Shown here: piece by piece, positions 1-7,356 of the stretch
Position numbering within the stretch: position 1 is the stretch's first letter
Layout of the letters: every line of letters begins with the position of its first letter
From: Dehalococcoidia bacterium UBA6808
GTDB lineage: Bacteria > Chloroflexota > Dehalococcoidia > GIF9 > UBA5629
Length of the DNA: 41,969 nucleotides
Assembly (NCBI GenBank): GCA_002452695.1
Contig: DKFA01000031.1
Coordinates: 1 to 41,969, forward strand
Direction: 5' to 3'
Position numbers and translations under genes: made by a program
The notes under the pieces: generated by a model
Told to the model about the DNA's origin: nothing
What the model saw: the letters and a program-made list of their open reading frames with translations, nothing else
Database searches by the model: none

Positions 1-390
1 GGGCAGGAGGCGGTGATCATGGCGGACGCCCTGCCCGGACGCAAGCTCAAAGGCCACGTAACCTTTGTCTCGCCTTTCGGCGTCCTGCAGTCGGGCGTAG
101 TTAACTTCCCCGTGGAAATCTATCTCGATGCCAGTGAGGATTACACCGACTTGCGGGGCGGGCTGACGGCCACCGCAGAGATTACCGTACAGCAGAAATC
201 AGGCGTATTGACAGTCCCGACCAGGGTCGTAAAAGGACTGCCAGGCAATTACTTCGTGCAGGTGATCGAGCCATCCACACAGAAAATGGGAAAACGTCCC
301 ATTACTCTCGGATTGCAGACCAACTCCCTGACTGAAATCGTCTCAGGGCTGAAGGAAGGCGAAAAGATATACCTTGAAACCTCCCGGTAA
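1..390 (+). CDS. Efflux transporter periplasmic adaptor (HlyD/MacA-like), C-terminal fragment
   Basis: The reading frame is open from base 1, so the gene starts outside the window; the GTG at 13 is internal. The 129 visible residues correspond to the end of a membrane-fusion/adaptor protein that links an ABC or RND exporter to the outside. They align along their whole length with the C-terminus of the adaptor at 24851-26464 in this window: both share the blocks GHVTFVSPFG, GVVNFP, LRGGLTATA and SGLKEGEK. This matches the beta-barrel and membrane-proximal domains of HlyD-family proteins; the lipoyl and coiled-coil parts would lie upstream. No ABC gene follows it here, because the next gene is convergent gpmA. 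It is a paralogue of the later adaptor, diverged in sequence, and not an assembly copy. Confidence 0.85.
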   Translation, partial: GQEAVIMADALPGRKLKGHVTFVSPFGVLQSGVVNFPVEIYLDASEDYTDLRGGLTATAEITVQQKSGVLTVPTRVVKGLPGNYFVQVIEPSTQKMGKRPITLGLQTNSLTEIVSGLKEGEKIYLETSR

Positions 391-420
391 CCCGTCCGTA
401 TACCTGTTATCAATTGAATC

Positions 421-1167
421 TCATATAGCTTTGCCCTGGTCTGCCACCGCTTTGCGCGCCTTCTCCAGCTCAGCTTCATCAGCCAGATAGTAGCTCCTGA
501 TCTTGTTAAGGCGGTCATCCAGCTCGTAGATCAGGGGTATGCCAGTCGGTATGTTCAGACCCACGATGTCCTCTCCCGACACGTTATCCAGGTATTTTAC
601 CAGCGCGCGCAGGCTGTTACCGTGGGCGGCCACGATTACCTTTTTCCGGGAAAGCAATGCCGGGGCGATGCTCTTGTGCCAGTAGGGCAGGCACCTTTTA
701 TAAGTATCCTTAAGGCTTTCCGTCAACGGTAATTGCGCATCGGTCAACTTTTGATAACGCGGGTCATGCCCAGGGTAACGCTCGTCCACTTTATCCAGCG
801 GCGGAGGGGGTACATCATAGCTGCGTCGCCAGATCAGCACCTGCTCCTCGCCGTATTTTTTAGCTGTCTCCCCCTTGTTCAAGCCCTGCAATGCACCGTA
901 ATGCCTTTCGTTCAGCCTCCAGGAGTTCCTGACCGGTATCCACATAAGGTCCATCTCGTCCAGCACCAGCCACAGTGTGCGCACAGCCCTCTTCAGGTAA
1001 GAGGTATAAGCCAGGTCAAAGATAAAACCTTTCTCTTTGAGCGCCCGCCCTGCCTGCCTGGCTTCATAGATGCCCTTTTCCGACAGGTCAACGTCAGTCC
1101 AGCCCGTAAACCTGTTCTCTTTGTTCCATGTGCTCTCGCCATGTCGCAGCAATACCAGTTTAACCAT
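421..1167 (-). CDS. gpmA: 2,3-bisphosphoglycerate-dependent phosphoglycerate mutase
   Basis: A 248-residue cytoplasmic enzyme that interconverts 3- and 2-phosphoglycerate in glycolysis and gluconeogenesis. The N-terminus carries the histidine-phosphatase signature LLRHGES, with the phosphohistidine at about residue 9. It is followed by the dPGM-specific blocks FTGWTDVDLSEKG and LNERHYGALQG and the second catalytic His in AAHGNSLRAL near residue 180. Length is normal for the cofactor-dependent family (about 230-250). The ATG start has a GGAGA ribosome site about 8 bases upstream. It is transcribed divergently from nadE and convergently with the efflux adaptor fragment. The family assignment is secure; the dPGM assignment rather than a generic phosphatase rests on the full set of substrate-loop motifs. 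Confidence 0.95.
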   Translation of the reverse strand: MVKLVLLRHGESTWNKENRFTGWTDVDLSEKGIYEARQAGRALKEKGFIFDLAYTSYLKRAVRTLWLVLDEMDLMWIPVRNSWRLNERHYGALQGLNKGETAKKYGEEQVLIWRRSYDVPPPPLDKVDERYPGHDPRYQKLTDAQLPLTESLKDTYKRCLPYWHKSIAPALLSRKKVIVAAHGNSLRALVKYLDNVSGEDIVGLNIPTGIPLIYELDDRLNKIRSYYLADEAELEKARKAVADQGKAI

Positions 1168-1274
1168 ATAAATTTCTCCGAAAAAACCTTAGAATATATT
1201 GAGACGGTTTTGCTTTTATTTTATCAACGTTTTATTATAACCAAAGCTAAAGGGCACTGCACTATTGAGAGGAG

Positions 1275-3263
1275 ATGAAATTGACGCAGGCGATCAACCT
1301 CAACAGGGACCTGGGATTTGCCAGGATAGCGGCCGCTGTACCGCAGCTCAGGGTGGCGGACGTAGATTATAACGTTGACGCCCTCCTCGACCTGGTTAAG
1401 AAGGCCGGCGCCGCCGGGGTGCAGGTGCTGGCTTTCCCCGAGATGTGCATCACAGGCTACACTATCCAGGACCTCGTGCAGCAGCAGGCGCTTCTGGTCA
1501 AAGCTCAACAGGGATTGCAAAACATCGTCGAAGCCAGTTCTGCCCATAATATGCTGATTATCGTAGGGCTGCCGCTGGCGGTCGACCAGAAGCTGTTCAA
1601 CTGCGCCGCCCTGGTCTGCTCAGGGCAAATACTGGGCATTGTGCCCAAGACCTATATTCCTTCCTATAAGGAGTTCTATGAGAACAGGTGGTTCTCCTCG
1701 GCCGAGGATGCCTGTTCCGATACCTGCCACCTCAATGGAAAATCCATCCCCTTCGGATCAAATATACTGGTCTCATTGCTGGGTCTACCCACCGCCATCA
1801 TCGGCGTGGAGGTCTGCGAGGACCTGTGGGTACCGCTGGCCCCGCACGAATACCAAGCTCTGGCCGGCGCTACCGTGCTCATCAATATCTCGGCCAGCAA
1901 TGACATTCTCGGCAAGTCCGACTGGCGCAGGACCATGGCCATCTCGGAATCCGGGCGCTGCGCCGCCGCCCTTTGCTACGTATCGGCTGGCACGTGTGAA
2001 TCCTCAAACGACATCGTCTTCGGTGGGCACACGCTCATCGCCGAGAACGGCACGCTGCTTAAAGAATCTCCGCGGTTGCAGAGGGAACAGCCCCTTGTCA
2101 TCGCCGACATCGACATCGACAGGCTGGCGCACGACCGTCTTCAGCTCAACAGCTTCCGGCAATCGCCGTCGCACATCAAACCCTTCAGGGTCTTTGAAGC
2201 CAATTGCGGATCGCCTTCTGCTGCCGTCCTGCACCGTGACATCGACCCGCATCCTTTCGTACCGGGCGATCCTGCCAGGCGCGCCGAGCACTGCCACGAT
2301 ATCTTCTCCATGCAGGTGGCCTCATTGGCGAAAAAGCTTAACGGCTCTAAGCTTCAGCGCATCGTGATAGGGGTGTCCGGCGGCCTCGACTCCACGCTGG
2401 CCCTGCTGGCAGCGGCCAAGACCATGGACTACCTCGGCCTTCCCCGCACCAATATATACGCCCATACTCTTCCCTGCTTCGGCACCACCAGCCGCACCAA
2501 AAACAATGCCGTATCTTTATGTAAAGCTCTTGATGTTAATATCAGGACCGTCGATATCACGAAAACATGTGAAGCCCACATGCATGATCTCGGCCACAAT
2601 GGCGACGAGGACATCGTCTTTGAAAACATCCAGGCCCGCTACCGCACTGAGCTGCTCTTCAACCGCGCCAATGAATTAAATGGCATCCTTTTGGGCACGG
2701 GCGACCTGACCGAGACCGCCCTGGGCTGGTGCACCTTCGCCGGCGATCACATGTCGCATTATCATGTCAATGTATCCGTGCCCAAGACGCTGGTGCGCTA
2801 CCTCATCCGTTGGGTGGCTGACGAGGAGCTGGCGGGAACGCCCGCGCAGAAGGTGCTCTACGATGTGCTGGATACGCCGATCTCCCCCGAGTTGAAGCGC
2901 CCGGTCAAAGGCAAGATCGCCCAGATGAGCGAGGACATCATTGGACCTGTGGAGCTGGCCGACTTCTACCTTTACCCCTTTGTCCGTCTGGGCGCCAGGC
3001 CAGGCAAGATCCTCTTCCTGGCCAATGAAGCCCGTAAACGTAAGCTCTTCGAAGGCAAATACACGCTGGAAGACCTGCACCGGTGGCTGCTCAACTTCAT
3101 CAAACGCTTCTTCGCCAACCAGTTCAAGCGCACGTGCATGCCCGAGGGGCCCAAGGTCGGTTCGGTCAGCCTCTCACCGCGTGGCGACTGGCGCATGCCG
3201 TCCGACGCCGAGGCTGCGCTCTGGATGGAAGACCTGGAGCAGATGTACTCTAGGCTGCGCTGA
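1275..3263 (+). CDS. nadE: Glutamine-dependent NAD+ synthase
   Basis: A two-domain enzyme of 662 residues that makes NAD+ from deamido-NAD, ATP and glutamine-derived ammonia, the last step of NAD biosynthesis. The N-terminal nitrilase-type glutaminase domain has its Glu-Lys-Cys triad: E56 in FPEMCITGY, K125 in KTYIPSYKEF and C181 in VEVCEDLW. The C-terminal synthetase domain has the ATP-pyrophosphatase P-loop SGGLDST at 368-374. Length is typical of the fused bacterial form. The start is debatable: GAGAGGAG at 1267-1274 abuts the ATG at 1275 directly, but it sits 6 bases before a TTG at 1281, which is a better-spaced initiator and gives a product starting MTQAINLN. The gene stands alone, convergent with rubrerythrin only 5 bases downstream. 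Confidence 0.95.
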   Translation: MKLTQAINLNRDLGFARIAAAVPQLRVADVDYNVDALLDLVKKAGAAGVQVLAFPEMCITGYTIQDLVQQQALLVKAQQGLQNIVEASSAHNMLIIVGLPLAVDQKLFNCAALVCSGQILGIVPKTYIPSYKEFYENRWFSSAEDACSDTCHLNGKSIPFGSNILVSLLGLPTAIIGVEVCEDLWVPLAPHEYQALAGATVLINISASNDILGKSDWRRTMAISESGRCAAALCYVSAGTCESSNDIVFGGHTLIAENGTLLKESPRLQREQPLVIADIDIDRLAHDRLQLNSFRQSPSHIKPFRVFEANCGSPSAAVLHRDIDPHPFVPGDPARRAEHCHDIFSMQVASLAKKLNGSKLQRIVIGVSGGLDSTLALLAAAKTMDYLGLPRTNIYAHTLPCFGTTSRTKNNAVSLCKALDVNIRTVDITKTCEAHMHDLGHNGDEDIVFENIQARYRTELLFNRANELNGILLGTGDLTETALGWCTFAGDHMSHYHVNVSVPKTLVRYLIRWVADEELAGTPAQKVLYDVLDTPISPELKRPVKGKIAQMSEDIIGPVELADFYLYPFVRLGARPGKILFLANEARKRKLFEGKYTLEDLHRWLLNFIKRFFANQFKRTCMPEGPKVGSVSLSPRGDWRMPSDAEAALWMEDLEQMYSRLR

Positions 3264-3268
3264 GCACA

Positions 3269-3877
3269 TCAGTCTACCTTTCTGAACTTATCTTTGAGGG
3301 CCCCGCAGATCGGGCACTCAGCCGGCGCCATTCCCACCGCTACATAGCCGCACACGCTGCAAACGTAATATTCCACGCCCCCGGGGTCCATCATGCGGTC
3401 CAGCGCCTTCTCGTACAGTTTGGCATGCCCCTTCTCCACATCCCTGTGGTAGCTGAATATTGTGGAAACCGACTTGTTGCCCTCTGCCTCGGCCTCATTA
3501 ATCATCTGCGGGTAGGCTTCTGTAGCATAGTTCTCACGCTCGAAGGCCGCCTGCAGGTTTTCCTGCGTATCTGCGATCACGCCTAGCAGGCGCAGGTGGT
3601 GGAAGGCATGAACGGCTTCCGATTCGGCAACAGCCCGAAACAGCCCGGCCATAGCAGGAAAGCCTTCCTGCTCAGCCTTGAAGGCGAAGGCCAGGTCGCG
3701 GATATTGGCCTTGGACTCGGCCTCAAAGCCTTTCTTGAGATTTTGCAGGGTTTTACTTCCCTTGATCTTGGGATTTTCCCAGGGCACTATCTTGTCGCCC
3801 GTCGCACCGCAGATCGGACAACGCTCTGGCTTGGTATCCGATATTTCAAGATGTCTGCAATGAGTGCAAAACCACAT
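3269..3877 (-). CDS. Rubrerythrin with rubredoxin-like modules at both ends
   Basis: A non-haem di-iron peroxidase of oxygen-sensitive bacteria, 202 residues. The central ferritin-like domain shows the iron-ligand pattern of two Glu/His-rich helices: an early Glu in EAESKAN, ESEAVHAFHH, then EAYPQM and RDVEKGHAKLY. The C-terminus is a rubredoxin-type iron site (CSVC then CPIC) as in classical rubrerythrin. The N-terminus carries a second one (C4, C7, C20, C23), so the electron-transfer module is present twice. It probably detoxifies hydrogen peroxide with electrons from NAD(P)H-linked rubredoxin reductases, consistent with an anaerobic or microaerophilic host. It stands alone between nadE (convergent) and the MarC-like gene (same strand, 47 bases upstream). 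Confidence 0.92.
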   Translation of the reverse strand: MWFCTHCRHLEISDTKPERCPICGATGDKIVPWENPKIKGSKTLQNLKKGFEAESKANIRDLAFAFKAEQEGFPAMAGLFRAVAESEAVHAFHHLRLLGVIADTQENLQAAFERENYATEAYPQMINEAEAEGNKSVSTIFSYHRDVEKGHAKLYEKALDRMMDPGGVEYYVCSVCGYVAVGMAPAECPICGALKDKFRKVD

Positions 3878-3924
3878 GACGTCCTTACCTCCAGTTAATT
3901 CTGCTCAAATTATAGCACCGGCGT

Positions 3925-4533
3925 TCAGCCATTGATCATTGCGATTACACCCCTATGTATCATGGCTACGGCGATGGCTGCCAGCAGTAGCGCAAATATC
4001 TTGGACAGCGCCAGCACGCCGCCTTTGCCAAGTATCCTGACCAGCCTGTTGGCCTGGGCGAAGAACAGCCATGACAGCAGCAGGTTGACTACAAAAGAGA
4101 AAGTCACCATAGCGATATGGTACTGGTCATTGAGTATCAGCAGCGTGGTCAGCACGGCCGGGCCAACCACCAGCGGCGTCCCCAGCGGAACGATGCCCAT
4201 TACATTCTCACCATCCGATGCCTGGGCTTCGAACATCTTACCCACCACCAGCTCCTTGGCGCCCAGCAGGAACAGGATCAGCCCTCCCGCCACCAGGAAG
4301 TCATTCACAGTTATCCCCATGAACAGGAAAACACCTTTGCCGATGATAATAAAGGCCAGACCCAGCAGCAGTGCCGTCAGCAGGGCATGCCGTATCACTG
4401 TGCTGCGTGCCCTGTCCGTCATGCCTTGTGTGATGGCCAGTACAATAGGCACCGTGCTGAGCGAATCCATGGCCACGAACAGCGGCACGAAAGTCAGGCC
4501 GAAATCACGCAACAGCGCGAGGAATATGTCCAC
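3925..4533 (-). CDS. MarC family integral membrane protein
   Basis: A 202-residue, very hydrophobic protein with about six membrane segments and the MarC/UPF0056 pattern: an N-terminal LLRDFGLTFVPLFVAMDSLSTVP-like stretch (residues 8-30), a polar loop around residue 105, and VPLGTPLVVGPAVLTTLL in the middle. The family is widespread. Although named for the mar locus, it has no proven role in antibiotic resistance, so transport or membrane function is unknown. Length is typical (about 200). It is followed on the same strand by rubrerythrin at a 47-base gap and may be co-transcribed with it. Confidence 0.88.
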   Translation of the reverse strand: MDIFLALLRDFGLTFVPLFVAMDSLSTVPIVLAITQGMTDRARSTVIRHALLTALLLGLAFIIIGKGVFLFMGITVNDFLVAGGLILFLLGAKELVVGKMFEAQASDGENVMGIVPLGTPLVVGPAVLTTLLILNDQYHIAMVTFSFVVNLLLSWLFFAQANRLVRILGKGGVLALSKIFALLLAAIAVAMIHRGVIAMING

Positions 4534-4789
4534 TCTGATACTCCCTGTTACTCAAACCGTTACCTGCCATCATAGTACTGAAAACCGTATCTGACAAGTT
4601 GCCGGCTTTAAGGCTGGCTTAAAATACAGGAATTGCCATAATACGAACATCAACAGGCATTAACTGCATCTTCTCTGTCGACTGTCCGGACATCGTCTGT
4701 CTGGAAACCACCATGCAATGAAATGTGATGATTATTTCATTGAAATTCAATATTAGTTTGGATGGTTGATATCGAAAAGCTGAGATGTT

Positions 4790-4866
4790 TGGTAGCGCAT
4801 ACCGGATTCGAACCGGTGATCTCTGCCTTGAGAGGGCAGCGTCCTAAACCCCTAGACGAATGCGCC
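4790..4866 (-). tRNA. tRNA-Glu (anticodon CTC)
   Basis: On the minus strand the sequence folds into a full cloverleaf. The 7-bp acceptor (GGCGCAT with ATGCGCT, first pair G-U) is followed by a D arm GTCT...AGGAC, an anticodon arm CTGCC-CTCTCAA-GGCAG with anticodon CTC reading GAG, and a T arm ACCGG-TTCGAAT-CCGGT. Discriminator A and an encoded CCA follow. The start GGC and the D-arm TCGTCTAGGGG match bacterial tRNA-Glu. Confidence 0.95.
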
Positions 4867-5095
4867 AAAAAAGTGGCTGGGCACTCAGACTCAAATCGAA
4901 CTTTTTACGTTCTGACTTGATTTTAAGAGTGCGCGACTTACTCCGAAAAACAGATCCATTGTCACCCAAACCTTATAAATTATATCAGGCAGAGGCATAA
5001 ATCCACAATATATATTTCTGATTATCTCGAGTGAGCTAAACTCAGGATTCAAACTAGGCTTTCAAAACGCGAATTGATTATTCAGTTAACGAGGA

Positions 5096-5321
5096 CTACT
5101 TGATAAGTTCAATGAATTCGTTGAATGAAATGCAAGCATCGTCGAGTATGTTCGCTAAGGTTCCCGTGTCAACGCTTTTATGATCTGGAACTACGACTTG
5201 AGCAAAGGGACTATCTCTTCTTAAAATGATATGACTCCCTTTTTGCCGTTTGAAATAGAAACCTACTTTCCCCAGTGCTTTAACTACCTTTACCAGAAAG
5301 GTCTCGAGGTAGTTTACTCAT
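5096..5321 (-). pseudogene. hicA: HicA-family toxin, frameshifted
   Basis: HicA is a small mRNA interferase with a double-stranded-RNA-binding fold. The ATG at 5321 overlaps the TGA of hicB in an ATGA junction, the normal layout of such pairs. The frame begins MSKLPRDLSGK and then hits a stop. Shifting frame restores a perfect HicA body: VVKALGKVGFYFKRQKGSH (with the catalytic His in KGSH), then VVVPDHKSVDTGTL and a normal C-terminus ending FIELIK before a stop at 5096-5098. The reading matches a loss of two bases, as if GGTAAAGAGGTA had become GGTAAAGGTA around position 5285. The total is 226 bases, where 228 would give a normal 75-residue toxin. The active-site region is intact in sequence but out of frame, so the toxin is probably not made unless frameshifting occurs. 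Confidence 0.85.
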
Positions 5322-5539
5322 TTCGCGGCAACCTCAAGCTCTATTGTATCTTTGCCAACCTCCGTTGGTACCGGAAGGCCATCTTCAAGAAGTGCTTCAA
5401 TATAGACTTCTATAGCTTCCTTGATATTGCGTGTGGCTTCTGCTTTAGTCATTCCCTGCGAAACACAACCTTTCAGAGCAGGTGCATATGCTACGTAACC
5501 TGATTCATTGCCCTTTTCGATTATAATAGTATATTTCAT
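5318..5539 (-). CDS. hicB: HicB-family antitoxin
   Basis: A 73-residue protein with the HicB partial RNase H-like fold: KYTIIIEKGNESGYVAYAPALKGCVSQG followed by a helix-rich EATRNIKEAIEVYIEALLEDG segment and the PVP stretch. It would neutralise the HicA toxin encoded directly downstream with a 4-base overlap. A longer upstream frame exists, but the ATG at 5539 is preceded by AGGTGA at a good distance and begins at the family's usual N-terminus. No DNA-binding domain is fused at the C-terminus. Since hicA next door is frameshifted, this antitoxin may be an orphan or may guard against related toxins. Confidence 0.88.
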   Translation of the reverse strand: MKYTIIIEKGNESGYVAYAPALKGCVSQGMTKAEATRNIKEAIEVYIEALLEDGLPVPTEVGKDTIELEVAAK

Positions 5540-5798
5540 GTTCGTTTCACCTATGTTAATTAAATCGGCCATTCCCTGAATATCTAGTAACCATGGAATC
5601 ATTATATCAGTGAGTGTATAGATTGACAATCATATGATGTTTAGCGAATGGTTATAAGATGAGAGCTAATATAACCTAGAGGAAACCTCTCTTGGCAAAG
5701 TGGCATCTATAGCCACCACCCAAGATTCGCACCAAATTCAGCTATGTTTTCACAGTTAGATAATGGGACGTGGAACAAATGTGAACGTGGAAATAGAA

Positions 5799-5872
5799 TG
5801 GCTGGGGATCCAGGATTCGAACCTGGCCTCACGGATCCAGAGTCCGCTGTCCTACCGCTAGACTAATCCCCA
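5799..5872 (-). tRNA. tRNA-Gln (anticodon CTG)
   Basis: The minus-strand cloverleaf has a 7-bp acceptor TGGGGAT with ATCCCCA, a D arm starting AGTCTAGCGG, an anticodon arm CGGA-CTCTGGA-TCCG with anticodon CTG reading CAG, and a T arm CCAGG-TTCGAAT-CCTGG. Discriminator G and an encoded CCA follow. The weak U-A first pair is typical of tRNA-Gln. Confidence 0.95.
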
Positions 5873-5926
5873 GTGCGCCGAGATTATAGCAAAGAGGCGC
5901 TACTTGTAGCAACCGCACGTGCGATT

Positions 5927-6154
5927 TCAGACTTGCCTGGCGCTGCGCCCTGACTTAACCAGCAGGATGATGCTGTCTACGGCGCTAACCAGATACATTA
6001 AGAGGCAGACTACCAGCGCTAAGATGAAGAAAATTGGCTCATCACTATTGCCTTCGTAGGTCATGATGCCGTAAAGCGACGTCTGCACCAGCAGACTGCA
6101 GGTCAGGTTATGCAATAATATAATAAGGGTATGGCCGCCAATGCCGCTCCACAA
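5927..6154 (-). CDS. Hypothetical small membrane protein, probably the 3' part of a frameshifted gene
   Basis: 75 residues with two hydrophobic segments (HTLIILLHNLTCSLLV and FFILALVVCLLMYLVSAV) ending in a basic tail. I do not recognise a family. Its first 52 bases overlap the end of the membrane ORF at 6103-6360 in a different frame, and the start codon lacks a convincing ribosome site. The simplest reading is one four- to five-segment membrane protein split by a frameshift near 6115-6130: the upstream ORF ends inside a hydrophobic helix and this frame continues it. Translational coupling of two real small proteins is the alternative. Confidence 0.4.
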   Translation of the reverse strand: MWSGIGGHTLIILLHNLTCSLLVQTSLYGIMTYEGNSDEPIFFILALVVCLLMYLVSAVDSIILLVKSGRSARQV

Positions 6155-6360
6155 ATAGATAGCCAGACCTTGAGCTTCTTATACTTATCGGCGCGAATGG
6201 GCAGCACCATTGGTGCCAGTCCGGACAAAAATAGTATGACCCACATTACCAGCGTCATACCTTGCACAGGTGACTTGAAAAACATCCTCAGTACAGTCAG
6301 AATAAAAATGAGAACGGCTGCCCAGAATCCAGGCCAAATGAATTTATCAGTATTTTTCAT
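6103..6360 (-). CDS. Hypothetical small membrane protein, probably the 5' part of a frameshifted gene
   Basis: 85 residues starting MKNTDKFIWPGFWAAVLIF, with three hydrophobic segments (about residues 10-28, 35-55 and 66-84). The ATG at 6360 has a GGTGG-type ribosome site in AGTGAGGTGGCAAAGAT upstream, so this is the natural start of the locus. The ORF terminates within its last hydrophobic helix, and the downstream overlapping ORF carries on with further helices in another frame. No family is recognised; a sensor-less polytopic protein of unknown role is all that can be said. Confidence 0.45.
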   Translation of the reverse strand: MKNTDKFIWPGFWAAVLIFILTVLRMFFKSPVQGMTLVMWVILFLSGLAPMVLPIRADKYKKLKVWLSICGAALAAIPLLYYCIT

Positions 6361-6541
6361 ATCTTTGCCACCTCACTCCCTTTTTATTCGTATGCGCTAT
6401 TATTCTCAAATATATTCAAAAAGCCTAAAACTCAGTAGAACTGCCAATTAAAATGCCCGGCTAATCATATTGAACAAGCAGAGCGGCAGGCCGGTTGCCT
6501 GCTCAAATCCTGCAAAGCGGATAATACGGCAGTTTGTATTC

Positions 6542-6569
6542 TTGACAACACAAAATGTGGTAGTATAAT
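6542..6569 (+). promoter_or_regulatory. Consensus sigma-70 type promoter
   Basis: TTGACA at 6542-6547 and TATAAT at 6564-6569, both perfect consensus hexamers with a 16-base spacer. It lies 39 bases upstream of the start of the small membrane protein at 6609, so it should be a strong constitutive promoter for that gene. Confidence 0.85.
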
Positions 6570-6608
6570 TTTAGTCGACAATACAATTAGGAGGGGGGTA
6601 ATTAAATA

Positions 6609-6959
6609 ATGGACAAAGCAAAAGTGCTCGGGCTTATCGGATTCTGGTGTTTCATCCTGGGTTTGGTCGCCGCCGTGATATGCGGCATCTTCCTTCCCAA
6701 GAATGAGACCATCATTATCATCCTGGTAGTTTTCGGTATCATAATCGGCTTACTCAACATCACCGCCAAAGAAATCATGCTTTTCCTGCTGGCTACCATC
6801 GCTTTGATCGTAGCAGGCAACGCCTTTGCGCCGCTCACCATGCTGGGCGTCGGCACTTTCCTCGGCAACATGCTCAGCTACGTGGCCACCCTGATGGCCC
6901 CGGCAGCAGTCATCGCTGCCATCAAGGCCCTCTGGGCAGTTGGCAAACCCGGTGACTAA
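6609..6959 (+). CDS. Hypothetical four-segment membrane protein
   Basis: 116 residues, almost entirely hydrophobic, with four likely membrane helices: about residues 8-27 (VLGLIGFWCFILGLVAAVI), 34-50 (TIIIILVVFGIIIGLLN), 56-75 (IMLFLLATIALIVAG) and 80-110. Gly- and Ala-rich helices and very short loops suggest a compact bundle. No catalytic motif or known family is apparent. A GGAGGGGGG ribosome site lies about 12 bases before the ATG. The gene is a single transcription unit: a consensus promoter directly upstream and a perfect 14-bp terminator just after it. The strong expression signals suggest an abundant small membrane protein. Confidence 0.75.
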   Translation: MDKAKVLGLIGFWCFILGLVAAVICGIFLPKNETIIIILVVFGIIIGLLNITAKEIMLFLLATIALIVAGNAFAPLTMLGVGTFLGNMLSYVATLMAPAAVIAAIKALWAVGKPGD

Positions 6960-6981
6960 TTAAATATTCTTCTGGACAACA

Positions 6982-7012
6982 AAAAGGGGATACTTATTAA
7001 GTATCCCCTTTT
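6982..7012 (+). terminator. Rho-independent terminator (bidirectional)
   Basis: A perfect 14-bp inverted repeat (AAAAGGGGATACTT / AAGTATCCCCTTTT) around a 3-base ATT loop, with A-tract and T-tract flanks. It ends transcription of the membrane protein gene at 6609-6959 and could also act on the opposite strand. Confidence 0.92.
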
Positions 7013-7155
7013 ATTTACCCTGTGGGTCATTTAATAGACCCATGCCGGTCACGAAGTCTACTCCATTTGGATATTCCCTCCCGCCGGACGGTATGCCAAA
7101 ATAGATCGTAACAGTAAATAAGGACTTGGATTCTTGTCCTGAGGAGTTAGAGGCC

Positions 7156-7344
7156 ATGTATGCTAAATGCGCCGAATGCGGGGGACCCATCGATTGTGAT
7201 GATATTATCTGCGCCAACTGCCTGGCGGAGATAATCAATAAACTCTATTTTAACAACCAGGGAATTTTAAAAAAAGGCCGCGGCAAGGGCCGCCATATTA
7301 GCAATGCCATAGACTTCAAGCAGACAAAGCAGATACCAGCATAA
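7156..7344 (+). CDS. Small zinc-ribbon protein, unknown function
   Basis: 62 residues. It begins MYAKCAECGGPIDCDDIICANC: two CxxC knuckles spaced as in a zinc ribbon, with extra Cys between them, followed by a short amphipathic helix (LAEIINKLYF) and a basic tail rich in Lys, Gly and Arg. I chose the ATG at 7156 because a GAGGAG ribosome site lies 9 bases upstream; a TTG 30 bases further upstream is open but reads through that site. No family is recognised. The basic tail would suit nucleic-acid contact, but that is only a guess. Confidence 0.6.
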   Translation: MYAKCAECGGPIDCDDIICANCLAEIINKLYFNNQGILKKGRGKGRHISNAIDFKQTKQIPA

Positions 7345-7356
7345 ACCCTGTTCTCT

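Noticed and set aside
2676..3080. Long minus-strand open frames inside nadE, carB, pepA and hsdR
   Set aside because: They are antisense or out-of-frame readings of GC-rich coding DNA, with no ribosome sites and no recognisable protein pattern.
4877..4941. Imperfect inverted repeat (GCACTC ... GAGTGC) upstream of tRNA-Glu
   Set aside because: Stem pairing is broken by several mismatches and there is no T-run; not convincing as a terminator or operator.
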